Of a stretch of DNA of 64,000 nucleotides, positions 52,605-61,185 are shown piece after piece (position 1 is the stretch's first letter; every line of letters begins with the position of its first letter). The notes beneath the pieces are model-generated. The model was not told the DNA's origin. It saw only the letters and a list, made by a program, of their open reading frames with translations, and made no database searches. The translations under genes and the position numbers were made by a program. This DNA comes from a virus: the IMG/VR virus record IMGVR_UViG_3300024054_000008, positions 62,001 through 126,000 of that record, one strand, 5' to 3'.

Positions 52605-52793
52605 ATGAATAAAGATAAAGATAAAGATTTTCACCATCTATTAGACATATTAATACCATTGTTTATTTATGGAACGTTGGCATTTATTTTAATAGATGGT
52701 GAATTAAAACTAATTAAAAACAAAGTAACTAAGATTCAACAACGTCTTCACAATATATTAAATCACGACAAAAATGACAAATCGGAAACCTAA
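52605..52793 (+). CDS. Small membrane protein
   Basis: 62 aa. One hydrophobic segment (HLLDILIPLFIYGTLAFILI) preceded by charged residues, then a helical polar tail. Could be an inner-membrane phage factor; holin-like size, but one segment only. 3' end overlaps the convergent gene. Confidence 0.45.
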   Translation: MNKDKDKDFHHLLDILIPLFIYGTLAFILIDGELKLIKNKVTKIQQRLHNILNHDKNDKSET

Positions 52794-53013
52794 ATTTAAA
52801 TTTACTTGTAGTAAACCACGCTGGTCTATAAAACTCAACATCAACAACGTTTTCCAAGTCTGCTGTATTAAATTTCCAATCCAAATCGCTGTGTTTAGCT
52901 GCTAAATCGCGCAATATTTCTACTATGGTCGAAAATCTATCGGCATAAATTTTTATGTTAGCAACATCTCTATTTAATAACTCGTCATAAAAATCTCTAA
53001 TTATGTTGTTCAT
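52729..53013 (-). CDS. Small unrecognised protein
   Basis: 94 aa, ATG overlapping the previous stop (ATGA). Ends CRDLIYCEDVVES; a CHFC pair lies just before. Stop is TAG, with TAA five codons later. Confidence 0.5.
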   Translation of the reverse strand: MNNIIRDFYDELLNRDVANIKIYADRFSTIVEILRDLAAKHSDLDWKFNTADLENVVDVEFYRPAWFTTSKFKFRFPICHFCRDLIYCEDVVES

Positions 53014-53249
53014 AATTTAGAACGTAAGTTAAGCAACTCATTCTCGGCTAATATCGCACGAGATTTCCATTGATCGCGCTCCAGTTTAAGCTTTCGTACA
53101 AACAAACGCACACGAGTTGACTCAAGCTGCCCAGTAAATCCAATGTCAAGTTCATTCAATACTAATTGAAGCTCGTGTAAACGGTTGCCGACCAAATTTG
53201 ATTCACCAGTGTCTAAATTAAAACCACAATTTGAACAAACTGAAGACAT
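53010..53249 (-). CDS. Small zinc/coiled-co protein
   Basis: 79 aa from ATG 53249; TGTAAT seven bases upstream (rc 53257-53262). CSNCGFN near the start, then a helical tail. A longer hydrophobic frame upstream is antisense to another gene and is rejected. Confidence 0.5.
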   Translation of the reverse strand: MSSVCSNCGFNLDTGESNLVGNRLHELQLVLNELDIGFTGQLESTRVRLFVRKLKLERDQWKSRAILAENELLNLRSKL

Positions 53250-53293
53250 GTAGTATATTACAATGAGGAAAATTTTATAAACCTTAAACATAA

Positions 53294-53758
53294 ATGGGCA
53301 AACTAAAACACATAGCAAATAACATAGCAAAAACAGCAAATCAACCAATTGAGTTAAAAGGTCCGTTCAAAAAATGGAAGCCTCTATCATTTGGAGGAAG
53401 CTTACATACAGTCGTAGAACAAATAGACATATCAGGAAAACCATATTTTGATTCAATGCAAGAATTAATGAATGTGCCAGAAGAAGACATACGTGAAAAT
53501 CAAACTCACGAATTTATTGTTGATATTGATTGGTTTTATGACAAACCAGATAAAAGCGTTGGGTGGGTGGGAGGCTATGAAATTCAAGGCTATGAAATAT
53601 TAGCTATAGACGAATTAGAAATACTAAACAAAGAAGACTCAAAAATATTAGAGAAAGCGCTAAGTAAAGCTATTTATAGTAAACAAAACGAATTAGCAGA
53701 TGAAGCTAGGAAAAAAGATGAAGAAAATTTTGATGTTCCGGACGATTTTTACTATTGA
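53294..53758 (+). CDS. Unrecognised protein
   Basis: 154 aa. Basic N-terminus, beta-rich middle (EFIVDIDWFYDKPD), acidic C-terminus ending FDVPDDFYY. Convergent with the endolysin peptidase, overlapping by seven bases. Confidence 0.5.
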   Translation: MGKLKHIANNIAKTANQPIELKGPFKKWKPLSFGGSLHTVVEQIDISGKPYFDSMQELMNVPEEDIRENQTHEFIVDIDWFYDKPDKSVGWVGGYEIQGYEILAIDELEILNKEDSKILEKALSKAIYSKQNELADEARKKDEENFDVPDDFYY

Positions 53759-54558
53759 TTCAAAACTGCAAGTTCAAAATGCATGCCGTCCAACCTGTCC
53801 CACCAACCTCCCCAATAAAACCCATTGTCGGCGGCAATTGAAACCAACTCTCTGACTGACCCTTTCTTACCAACTAAAGCAGGAGTCATTCTAAGACCGT
53901 TCCACGGAGCATTTATATCGAATGCGGTCCCGTACGCATGATTAGACAAAACTGACCTTGAACCGCGTACAAATCTAGGAACCCACATTCCTGACCAAGT
54001 AATAACGAGATCAAGCAGTCCTTCTTTTTCCCAAGCCTTCCAAAGTTTTATCATCGGATCAACCACAAGTTTATGAACACTTATAACAGATGAAGTTTTA
54101 CCAACAAGTTGGTTGTTTTGATAAATACCTGGTATTTTTGATAACTGTGGGATTTCAACCCTTACTATGTTATTTTTTGTCCAATCATTTGTTATAATTA
54201 TTGCTTCTGGATCAGAAACAGCATTTGCTGATTTGTATTCTATATGTCCAAACATTTTTTCACGATCGGCATAGTTTAAAGATGAAAAATTTGGTTTTGG
54301 CGGCCAATTAGCCCCAGATTTGTCTAAGTTATTATCATCTAAAATTTTAAACCCAAGCATTAAAGCTTTTCCAAGTGTTTCTCCACCAACTTCACCATCA
54401 TCACCTAAATTGTTTTCACGTTGGAAATCTTTGGTGGCGTCTTTAGTTGCCTGATCAAAATTACCATCAACCTCCAACCAATAAAACCCAAGACCCCTGA
54501 GAAATTCTTCCCAAACTAGAACGTCATCGCCAACACACCCAACACGAAGAACTCTCAT
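53752..54558 (-). CDS. M15 (VanY/L-Ala-D-Glu) peptidase with peptidoglycan-binding domain
   Basis: 268 aa. N-terminal PG_binding_1 domain (VGCVGDDVLVWEEFLRGLGF, DATKDFQRENNL), C-terminal M15 zinc peptidase: SNHAYGTAFDINAPWNG (His and Asp ligands) and DGMHFEL (third His). A third cell-wall enzyme in the window. GGAGATGATAA gives a good ribosome site. Stop TAG is followed at once by TAA. Confidence 0.85.
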   Translation of the reverse strand: MRVLRVGCVGDDVLVWEEFLRGLGFYWLEVDGNFDQATKDATKDFQRENNLGDDGEVGGETLGKALMLGFKILDDNNLDKSGANWPPKPNFSSLNYADREKMFGHIEYKSANAVSDPEAIIITNDWTKNNIVRVEIPQLSKIPGIYQNNQLVGKTSSVISVHKLVVDPMIKLWKAWEKEGLLDLVITWSGMWVPRFVRGSRSVLSNHAYGTAFDINAPWNGLRMTPALVGKKGSVRELVSIAADNGFYWGGWWDRLDGMHFELAVLNQ

Positions 54559-55352
54559 TTATCATCTCCATATATTGTTGTTTCTGGAAGAACCACAATG
54601 TTTGTCTCAAGTTGAGGAACGCCTGGCTGTCTGAACACAGACATTACGCCTTGATGGCTAGCTAATTCAGCAAGTTCTTTACTTTTTAATATATTTTGTA
54701 GTTTTTCTTCATTGTCATTAACAACACATGCATTTAGAACCAAAACACAATTTTGTGAATAATCAACATGATGCATATCATGAGCTGTCCCACGACCTTG
54801 TATAACCCTATAATACATGCCAGTTATGGGATCTTTTGTTAAAGACGCACAGACTTCACCCTTTATTCCATGAAAATCATTACCAGTAAAATGCCACCCA
54901 TAATTAACTGCACGATTAGGCTTCTGTGACAAAATTTGGTCAATGCACCAATGTTTTCCTACGGTTGATACAAGTTCATGACCGGTATAATTTGATTGTT
55001 TTGACAACAAATTATCAATTGCCTGGCTTTGTTCTACCATAATTTTAGTAGACGCTGTTATTGACCTAGTAATTGGGGTTATTCTAATTTGAGCCTGATC
55101 AAATATTAAATCAGCTAATTTAGCCGTTAGAAGTGATGCTCCAACTATATCAGCTATTTGTTGTTCAAGATGAGCTGAGACATTTACACGTATACCATCT
55201 ATTTTTAATGCATCAGATGAAACCCAAAATTTTGCTTTATGTTGACCAACAACTGAAACAATAGGAACCCACTCAATCTGATAGTTACCATCCTTCACAC
55301 ATTGTAAAATATAAGATTCGCGTTCTTCTATAGACTCAGGAAATTGAATCAT
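54555..55352 (-). CDS. Unrecognised protein coupled to the M15 peptidase
   Basis: 265 aa. Conserved-looking segment HWCIDQILSQKPNRAVNYGW with GNDFHGIKGEVCASLTKDP, suggestive of a virion or lysis-accessory protein. Overlaps the peptidase start by ATGA. TATTAT lies seven bases before ATG 55352. Confidence 0.55.
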   Translation of the reverse strand: MIQFPESIEERESYILQCVKDGNYQIEWVPIVSVVGQHKAKFWVSSDALKIDGIRVNVSAHLEQQIADIVGASLLTAKLADLIFDQAQIRITPITRSITASTKIMVEQSQAIDNLLSKQSNYTGHELVSTVGKHWCIDQILSQKPNRAVNYGWHFTGNDFHGIKGEVCASLTKDPITGMYYRVIQGRGTAHDMHHVDYSQNCVLVLNACVVNDNEEKLQNILKSKELAELASHQGVMSVFRQPGVPQLETNIVVLPETTIYGDDK

Positions 55353-55382
55353 CTTAAAAATAATACGAATCAGGAACTTAAC

Positions 55383-55583
55383 ATGTTTTGGGCTAGAAAA
55401 ATAAAAGAAGACAAGACACCTTGGAGATGGACGTTAAGACGCAAAGACGGGTCAGTATTGGCATTTGCTACTGAACCAATACAACTAAAATCTCTCTTCG
55501 ACAAAAAGACTTTGATAGAAGGAAGCGAGATTTACGATAAAAAACTTGACAAAATAATCAAAAGCCTGGATGATATCAAATGA
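55383..55583 (+). CDS. Small unrecognised protein
   Basis: 66 aa from ATG 55383, which has AGGAAC seven bases upstream; an in-frame ATG at 55344 lacks one. Basic N-terminus, polar C-terminus. Overlaps the next start. Confidence 0.45.
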   Translation: MFWARKIKEDKTPWRWTLRRKDGSVLAFATEPIQLKSLFDKKTLIEGSEIYDKKLDKIIKSLDDIK

Positions 55584-56017
55584 ACCAAAATATTGTAAAA
55601 TCTTTAGAACCGGAATTCGAGTTAAAAGAAAGAACGTCTGGTTCTGTACTACATAGACCGGCACCAGGAAAAACAAAATATGAAATAAGGATCGAAACCA
55701 ATGTCTGGACAACAGATAATGAAATCATACACAGAAGACATTCAAAATTAATTGGGATAGTATTTGTGGGTAATAACGCTGAAATAGCATTCACAAAATC
55801 AGCGAATAAAAAACAATCAACCAAACCAAAAATCTTTAGAATTTATAAAGTTTTTACTTCAAAGAAGTCAAAACAAGCAATTGATCATGCTGAAAACATG
55901 ATCTGCGAATGCATAGCACCAAGAAATCTGTTGGAAATAAAACGGGCAAAACTGGGAGAAAAAATGTTCAAATTTATAAACGAACAATTAGCTGTAATCG
56001 ACGTCATCGAATCTTAA
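55580..56017 (+). CDS. Unrecognised protein
   Basis: 145 aa. Basic, strand-rich (KYEIRIETNVWTTDNEIIHR) then helical (QAIDHAENMICECIAPRNLL). ATGA coupling with the gene before. No motif. Confidence 0.5.
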   Translation: MNQNIVKSLEPEFELKERTSGSVLHRPAPGKTKYEIRIETNVWTTDNEIIHRRHSKLIGIVFVGNNAEIAFTKSANKKQSTKPKIFRIYKVFTSKKSKQAIDHAENMICECIAPRNLLEIKRAKLGEKMFKFINEQLAVIDVIES

Positions 56018-56158
56018 TTCTTGGATGAAATGATCAACATCTAAGTCAAAACTAAATTTTGACAAAAAATCACAAGAGACTGATATTTCATACCAATCTT
56101 TGGAAGAAATACCGTCTAGTTTATAATCAAACTTTTGCGGCACGTCCAAGAGCTTCAT
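55988..56158 (-). CDS. Small unrecognised protein
   Basis: 56 aa from ATG 56158, overlapping the end of the gene at 56127. Acidic C-terminus. Low certainty. Confidence 0.35.
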   Translation of the reverse strand: MKLLDVPQKFDYKLDGISSKDWYEISVSCDFLSKFSFDLDVDHFIQELRFDDVDYS

Positions 56159-56414
56159 AATTTTTCTTAAACTCTGCTTCATTACCAGATTCAAACGCAT
56201 CATTCATTTTTTCAAGCAAACCCCTAACCATATCTTGGCCAGGCTTTGACTGTGGAAGAGCTGTCTGCTCTTGACTTTCTTCAACACTGCATTCATCAAG
56301 AGCGACCAAGATGCGCTTTATGTCATTCACTACTAAATTACGGTCTGGTTTTTTAGAACTTTCAACAGCGGAAGCTATATTGTTCAATGCCTTAACAACT
56401 TCTGATGGTTTCAT
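56127..56414 (-). CDS. Small helical protein
   Basis: 95 aa, all-helical (EVVKALNNIASAVESSKKPD, DMVRGLLEKMNDAFESGNEA). No motif. Confidence 0.5.
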   Translation of the reverse strand: MKPSEVVKALNNIASAVESSKKPDRNLVVNDIKRILVALDECSVEESQEQTALPQSKPGQDMVRGLLEKMNDAFESGNEAEFKKNYEALGRAAKV

Positions 56415-56441
56415 TTGTCATAACGTTCAATAAAAACCGTA

Positions 56442-56978
56442 TTATGATATAATTATATATTCGGTCATAAGTTCATTTATTTTTTGTTTATCTTCAACAC
56501 ACCATAAAAGCGGGTCTGGAATTTTGGCCAGCTCTTCAAGCATCTGATAAAATCTTGAGTTAAAAACCATTTTGTGACCATTCAAATATTTTATGAACTC
56601 GATAAACGAATCCATGACATGATCCGGGTAATCATTACAAAATTTGGTACTATACCGATTGCACATAAATCTAGATATCAATTCATTAAGATAATATACA
56701 AACGGAGAATCGAGATTAAAATCAGCCGATAGGCGAGTTCTTAACATTTTATCTTTCAATATTACCGAATAGAGTTCCGTGTCATTAAATATAAATCTAT
56801 ATATAGATTTGCATTCAATATTCTCAACATGCAATAATCCGCCAAATTTCATATCAAAAAATGATTGTAAAGACCTTTTGACATTTTCAGTACTTGGTTT
56901 ATTTTTAAATACTACAAGACATCTTGTACCTTTCGGTTCGAGATGCGAAATAAACATATTTCTATTAAGTTTGGACAC
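56442..56978 (-). CDS. Unrecognised protein
   Basis: 178 aa, GTG start. Mixed, with a helical C-terminal half (FIEFIKYLNGHKMVFNSRFY). The upstream region carries TTGTAATTTACA, a palindromic form of the promoter-like motif, shared with the divergent gene at 57020. Confidence 0.5.
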   Translation of the reverse strand: MSKLNRNMFISHLEPKGTRCLVVFKNKPSTENVKRSLQSFFDMKFGGLLHVENIECKSIYRFIFNDTELYSVILKDKMLRTRLSADFNLDSPFVYYLNELISRFMCNRYSTKFCNDYPDHVMDSFIEFIKYLNGHKMVFNSRFYQMLEELAKIPDPLLWCVEDKQKINELMTEYIIIS

Positions 56979-57019
56979 AACCTAATGTAAATTACAATTA
57001 TTAAGATTTACGGACAAAA

Positions 57020-57493
57020 ATGAATTTGCCGCCTGGACCATGGGACAACGAACCTGATAAGTTAGAATTTGAATTTGATGGAGTACCATGTAGAATAACA
57101 CGTAATGACAGTTTCGGCAATCTTTGCGGATACGCAGCTCTAACAGAATACCATCCATACTTCAAGTGCGGGTACAACAATATACATTATAACGTACACG
57201 GTGGACTCACATTTTGTGGCTTCCAACATTCAGAAAATTCATTGTGGTGGATAGGATTCGATTGTGCACATAGCGATGATGTTATTCCAAGTTTTGACAA
57301 AATAAATTTTAAAGACGCGACTTATAAGACTATAGATTTTGTAAAATCTGAATTAACGAAATTGGTGAAACAAATAAATGAAGAATTGTGTATTGCGTGT
57401 TTGCACAAATATTCAGAACATCAAAACGGAATATGCTCCCATGAATGTGAATGCGCAAAGCTATTAAAAACAAGACAGGTCATAACAGGATGA
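57020..57493 (+). CDS. Unrecognised protein with cysteine-rich C-terminus
   Basis: 157 aa. N-terminal aromatic-rich segment (EYHPYFKCGYNNIHY, WWIGFDCAHSDD), C-terminal CIACLHKYSEHQNGICSHEC, likely a zinc site. ACGGA precedes the ATG. Ends overlapping the start of a broken ORF. Confidence 0.5.
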   Translation: MNLPPGPWDNEPDKLEFEFDGVPCRITRNDSFGNLCGYAALTEYHPYFKCGYNNIHYNVHGGLTFCGFQHSENSLWWIGFDCAHSDDVIPSFDKINFKDATYKTIDFVKSELTKLVKQINEELCIACLHKYSEHQNGICSHECECAKLLKTRQVITG

Positions 57494-57727
57494 AAAGAAT
57501 AAATGTTGATGGCGTTTTAGCTAAATTTCACGAGCGAGCCGTTGAGTTTATTTATGAAAATTCTTTGGTTGCTGACATGATTGACGACAAACCATCAAAT
57601 GTAAGAAATTGATCCGGGTAAAGTTGCGATTTTGTGGTCAACAGTTTACAATGTTAATGAACATGAACTAATCAGATCAAATTCATGGGAAAAGATTTTG
57701 GGGTTATTGAGTGGTTCTAAGGGCTGA
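57490..57727 (+). pseudogene. Small gene broken by a frameshift
   Basis: ATG 57490 reads 40 codons (RINVDGVLAKFHERAVEFIY ...) to TGA at 57610. In the next frame, from 57608, a further 39 codons (IDPGKVAILWSTVYNVNEHE ...) run to TGA 57727. Joined by a one-base shift they give about 79 aa. Either a recent frameshift, a sequencing error, or programmed frameshifting. Confidence 0.4.
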
Positions 57728-57732
57728 ATGAA

Positions 57733-57981
57733 ATGAAATCAAAACGCGGAAAAAACGAATCGATAATACAAATATGTAATGATTTAGATTTATATACATC
57801 ATGCATATACCTACCAGATATTCCGAATGCAAAATTAATAGACTTTGACTTTTTAGGACATGCGTACAAGCTAACAGTTGAAATAAGCGAAAACAAATTT
57901 CAAGATTTCATCCTAGAACCACATAAATGTTTGGGAACTTTATGTGAAAAAGTTAAAAATTATTTAAGAATCAACAACTAA
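57733..57981 (+). CDS. Small unrecognised protein
   Basis: 82 aa, AAGGG upstream. Mixed alpha/beta; no motif. Confidence 0.45.
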   Translation: MKSKRGKNESIIQICNDLDLYTSCIYLPDIPNAKLIDFDFLGHAYKLTVEISENKFQDFILEPHKCLGTLCEKVKNYLRINN

Positions 57982-57982
57982 C

Positions 57983-58169
57983 TTTGCCTTACATTCATCT
58001 TCTTCACACTCTTCAAGTGGTTGATCCTTTATGATTTTCATTTTTACACAATCTAAATGCTAAATCATTTAATTCTTCAAGTATTTTTTTTGTCTTCTTC
58101 GACCATAATTGAATGTTTAAGTTGATTTACGATTTTCTTATCCCAATCATTATTCCGATCAATAGTCAT
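57983..58169 (-). pseudogene. Small minus-strand ORF interrupted at a run of eight A
   Basis: From ATG 58169 the frame reads 30 codons to TGA at 58077; skipping one base of the A8 run (T8 at 58084-58091) opens it for about 25 more residues (ILEELNDLAFRLCKNENHKG). A pseudogene, slippage site or homopolymer error. The rest of 57982-58195 shows nothing else. Confidence 0.35.
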
Positions 58170-58195
58170 AGCCGTCTAATTGCCATTTTATTAAA

Positions 58196-59143
58196 ATGGC
58201 GTATAGTTACAATACCAATAATACACCAGCTACTGGATCAGTATCTATATATACATTTAAAGAATTGCTAAAAACAGCTGGGTGGACTGTCATGAGTTCA
58301 AGTGATGGAACCACTTATAATTCATCTGGTGATCAAATAACATCAGGGTCATCAGGTGCTAACGGCATGGCTAACAACTCTGCTTGGTTTCGAATACGCA
58401 TGCCATCAACAGACGGGGTTACACGTGAATACACTTTTCAGAGGGGGACAACAAATGTGGCTTGGCGCATAAAATATAGTTATTCAGCTGGATTCACGGG
58501 CGGATCACCAGGAGCAACACAAACTCCATCAGCAACAGATGAACAGACATTATTTGGTGGCGGAACAGACGCGGCACCAAGCTTTTCAACATTGTTTGGA
58601 ACTGATGCTGGGTATAGGTTTAACGTAATAGCCGGCGGATCAGCAGAAGGGTATGTGTTCTTCGCTTTTGGATTCCCGAATGGCGGCGGTACTCCAACTA
58701 ATTATATGTTTATTGAACGAATGTCAACAGGCTCATTTCCGACATCAAACGTAGAACCGTATGTTATGAAATTTGCTAATAGTTCGCCAACTGTTTCAGA
58801 GATAACGTCAACTACAATTGGTCCAAAAGGCTGGCTGGCAAAAGGGCTGGCTGGTGAGGGGTTCGTGTTTATACCAGCTGACAGTATGACGGATAACACT
58901 TCAACAATGCAAAAAGCATTAGGAGCAAATTCGTATACAGGAATTGATGATTTGCTTCCAATCTTATATGCACGACGTTCTGCATTAGGGGCTCCGTCGG
59001 GTTATATGGGTATAGGATCAATGTTAAGATATCCAAGCACAACTAGAACGACTGGTGATACATATACAATTAGTTCAACTAGAGATCGTATTGTAGTTGG
59101 AGACGTGGTCGTTCCTTGGGACGGTTCAACACCAACAATATAA
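58196..59143 (+). CDS. Virion-type protein, copy 1 of a tandem pair
   Basis: 315 aa, rich in Gly, Ser and Thr, beta-strand-like throughout (WFRIRMPSTDGVTREYTFQR, IERMSTGSFPTSNVEPYVM). Resembles short-tail-fibre, head-decoration or adhesin proteins, but no named family. About 60% alike to the gene at 59432, with an almost identical stretch near codons 25-60. Likely surface exposed. Confidence 0.55.
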   Translation: MAYSYNTNNTPATGSVSIYTFKELLKTAGWTVMSSSDGTTYNSSGDQITSGSSGANGMANNSAWFRIRMPSTDGVTREYTFQRGTTNVAWRIKYSYSAGFTGGSPGATQTPSATDEQTLFGGGTDAAPSFSTLFGTDAGYRFNVIAGGSAEGYVFFAFGFPNGGGTPTNYMFIERMSTGSFPTSNVEPYVMKFANSSPTVSEITSTTIGPKGWLAKGLAGEGFVFIPADSMTDNTSTMQKALGANSYTGIDDLLPILYARRSALGAPSGYMGIGSMLRYPSTTRTTGDTYTISSTRDRIVVGDVVVPWDGSTPTI

Positions 59144-59144
59144 C

Positions 59145-59432
59145 ATGGCAACCGCTGTTTCAGGCTCAAATTATTCATCACCAACGTCTTTGTTGGCAAC
59201 AATAGGACCAGTTCCTGGTGATGATTTGAAGTTTGGTGGAAGAGTTGCTGTTAAATATTTTCGTATGAGAGCCGTTGACGCGAACGCAGCAACATCACCG
59301 CCGACATACAGAACGTGGACAGTAAAAAACGACCCAGACTACACAGGTGCACAATATACAGGACAATATAGTGGAGCATCACCAAACTTAACGTCAATAG
59401 TAATACAAGATACAATAGAAGTTGAAGAGTAA
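59145..59432 (+). CDS. Small protein between the duplicated virion genes
   Basis: 95 aa from ATG 59145, one base after the previous stop. Gly/Ser/Thr-rich, beta-type (FGGRVAVKYFRMRAVDANAA). Last base of the stop overlaps the next ATG region. Probably part of the same structural module. Confidence 0.5.
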   Translation: MATAVSGSNYSSPTSLLATIGPVPGDDLKFGGRVAVKYFRMRAVDANAATSPPTYRTWTVKNDPDYTGAQYTGQYSGASPNLTSIVIQDTIEVEE

Positions 59433-60403
59433 TGGCCTATATTTTTGATCATAATTTATCACCATCGACAGGTTCTATTGTAGTTTACCGTTTAAAGCAA
59501 TTGCTAAAAACAGCTGGGTGGACCGTCATGAGTTCAAGTGATGGAACCACTTATAATTCATCTGGTGATCAAATAACATCGGGAAGTTCTGGGTCCGGAG
59601 GTTATGGTAACAACTCTGCTTGGTTTCGAATACGCATGCCGTTAATGGACGGGGTTACACGCGAATTCATTTTTCAACGTGGCTTGGGAACTGACACTAG
59701 CCTAAGAATGAAATATAGTTATTCAGCTGGGTTCACAGGCGGATCACCAAGCGCCACACAAACCCCAAGCGCCACAGACGAACAATACGTTACTGGTGGC
59801 GGAACAGACGCGGCACCAAGCTTCGCTGCATTATTTGCAGCAAATGGAACATATAAAGCTAACATTATAGCAGGCGGAGAAAACGAAGGGTACGTGTTTG
59901 TAGTACTGACTCCAGCCAACTCAAACACAACTGTATCATCTACTACTTGGTATTTAGAACGAATGCAGGCAAACACTTATCCGCAATCAGACCCAGACCC
60001 ATATGTAATGGGCGGCAACGCAACAAATCCAACTTCATCAAACATATCATCTGCAACATCTATAATAAAAGGTTGGCTTGGGAAAGGAACATCTATACAA
60101 GGTTTTGTTAGTATAGCACCAGGATTTCCATCTGACACAACAACAACGTTTGTAAACAATTTAGGGTTAAATGCAAACACAAGACAAGAAGACCTGCTTC
60201 CTATGATTTATGCCAGGAGATCAGCTTTAGGGTCTCCTGCCGGGTATAAAGGAATTGGGTCTATGTTGAGATGGAATAGTTATTTTCACGGATCATCAGG
60301 ATCAATGTCAATAACTAAAGTCATATCAATAAACTCAACGAATGATTACATCATTGTGGGTGATTTAGTTGCACCGTGGAATGGGTCTACGCCAATAACT
60401 TAA
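59432..60403 (+). CDS. Virion-type protein, copy 2 of a tandem pair
   Basis: 323 aa. Same architecture as copy 1: shared VMSSSDGTTYNSSGDQITSG, SYSAGFTGGSP and MIYARRSALGSPAGYKGIGS segments. An 80-base stretch near 59500-59582 differs from copy 1 (58264-58346) by only a few bases, pointing to recent duplication or gene conversion. Function unknown; likely structural. Confidence 0.55.
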   Translation: MAYIFDHNLSPSTGSIVVYRLKQLLKTAGWTVMSSSDGTTYNSSGDQITSGSSGSGGYGNNSAWFRIRMPLMDGVTREFIFQRGLGTDTSLRMKYSYSAGFTGGSPSATQTPSATDEQYVTGGGTDAAPSFAALFAANGTYKANIIAGGENEGYVFVVLTPANSNTTVSSTTWYLERMQANTYPQSDPDPYVMGGNATNPTSSNISSATSIIKGWLGKGTSIQGFVSIAPGFPSDTTTTFVNNLGLNANTRQEDLLPMIYARRSALGSPAGYKGIGSMLRWNSYFHGSSGSMSITKVISINSTNDYIIVGDLVAPWNGSTPIT

Positions 60404-60609
60404 CCTTCTACAACTTCTTTAACTGCTTCATCAACACAAATTTCTTTTATGTTCGAGCTATTTAAAGATTCAGATGGCTTATCTGTCATAAAGTCTACGA
60501 ATCCGTTATAAATTTTATTGTCACCATATTCTTCAATTTGGTAATTTTTACAGTCAAATTCTTTCTTAGATGGTACATAAATTGGTGTTTTTAATTTTGA
60601 TCCATCCAT
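60400..60609 (-). CDS. Small unrecognised protein
   Basis: 69 aa; GAGGTATAG upstream. C-terminus CVDEAVKEVVEG resembles ends of other small ORFs here. Overlaps copy 2's stop by four bases. Confidence 0.45.
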   Translation of the reverse strand: MDGSKLKTPIYVPSKKEFDCKNYQIEEYGDNKIYNGFVDFMTDKPSESLNSSNIKEICVDEAVKEVVEG

Positions 60610-60621
60610 AATAACTATACC

Positions 60622-60810
60622 TCAAGATTCGACCACATCTTTTGCGTGGTCTTCACGTTCGAGCTGAATTTGAACAGCATTACTCATTAGATACTTATTT
60701 AAAGTTATTGGGTCAATCCAAAACCAATCATCTTTTTTCCATCCACGAGATTCAAGAAAACTAATATCGTTGCATTTAGCTTTCCAAGCTTCGTACATTG
60801 CATCACTCAT
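60622..60810 (-). CDS. Small unrecognised protein
   Basis: 62 aa. GWKKDDWFWIDP segment; ends KDVVES. Starts from a palindrome shared with the opposite gene (60808-60828); TGTAAA seven bases before the ATG. Confidence 0.5.
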   Translation of the reverse strand: MSDAMYEAWKAKCNDISFLESRGWKKDDWFWIDPITLNKYLMSNAVQIQLEREDHAKDVVES

Positions 60811-60828
60811 GTTGTATTTTACAACATG
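60808..60828. promoter_or_regulatory. Palindromic divergent start region
   Basis: CATGTTGTATTTTACAACATG is nearly a perfect 21-base palindrome containing the ATG of both divergent genes at its ends. On each strand a -10-like hexamer (TGTATT or TGTAAA) lies seven bases before the ATG. No room for a Shine-Dalgarno. Confidence 0.6.
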
Positions 60829-61185
60829 ACGTTTGATCTTCAGAGTTTACAACTTAGAACATCATGGGCAAAGTCCACATCAGAAAGACTTGTACGTGGG
60901 GTACAAGAATTTAAAACTGACGCACGCATGAGCGAAAGATTGAAACAAAGGAAATGTCTAGCATGTTTTTATTTAAGAGGGCCTTCCGTAGCCGGCCAAG
61001 CTTTTACTGAATGGACATGTTTAGGTTGTAGCAAAACTGATATGCACTCCTGCACAGCCGTGCCAATGCTGTGCAATGAGTGTTCAGATAAATTCGGGGC
61101 CTGTGATAAATGTGGCTCAGATTTAGATTTAAAGATTAGGAAAGAATTGATTAGAAAACGTAAAGTTGATAATGTTAAACGTTAA
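60826..61185 (+). CDS. Zinc-finger protein
   Basis: 119 aa. Several cysteine pairs: CLACF, CLGCSK, CNECSDKFGACDKCG. Probably two zinc sites; role may be nucleic-acid or protein binding. Starts at the palindrome above. Confidence 0.55.
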   Translation: MTFDLQSLQLRTSWAKSTSERLVRGVQEFKTDARMSERLKQRKCLACFYLRGPSVAGQAFTEWTCLGCSKTDMHSCTAVPMLCNECSDKFGACDKCGSDLDLKIRKELIRKRKVDNVKR

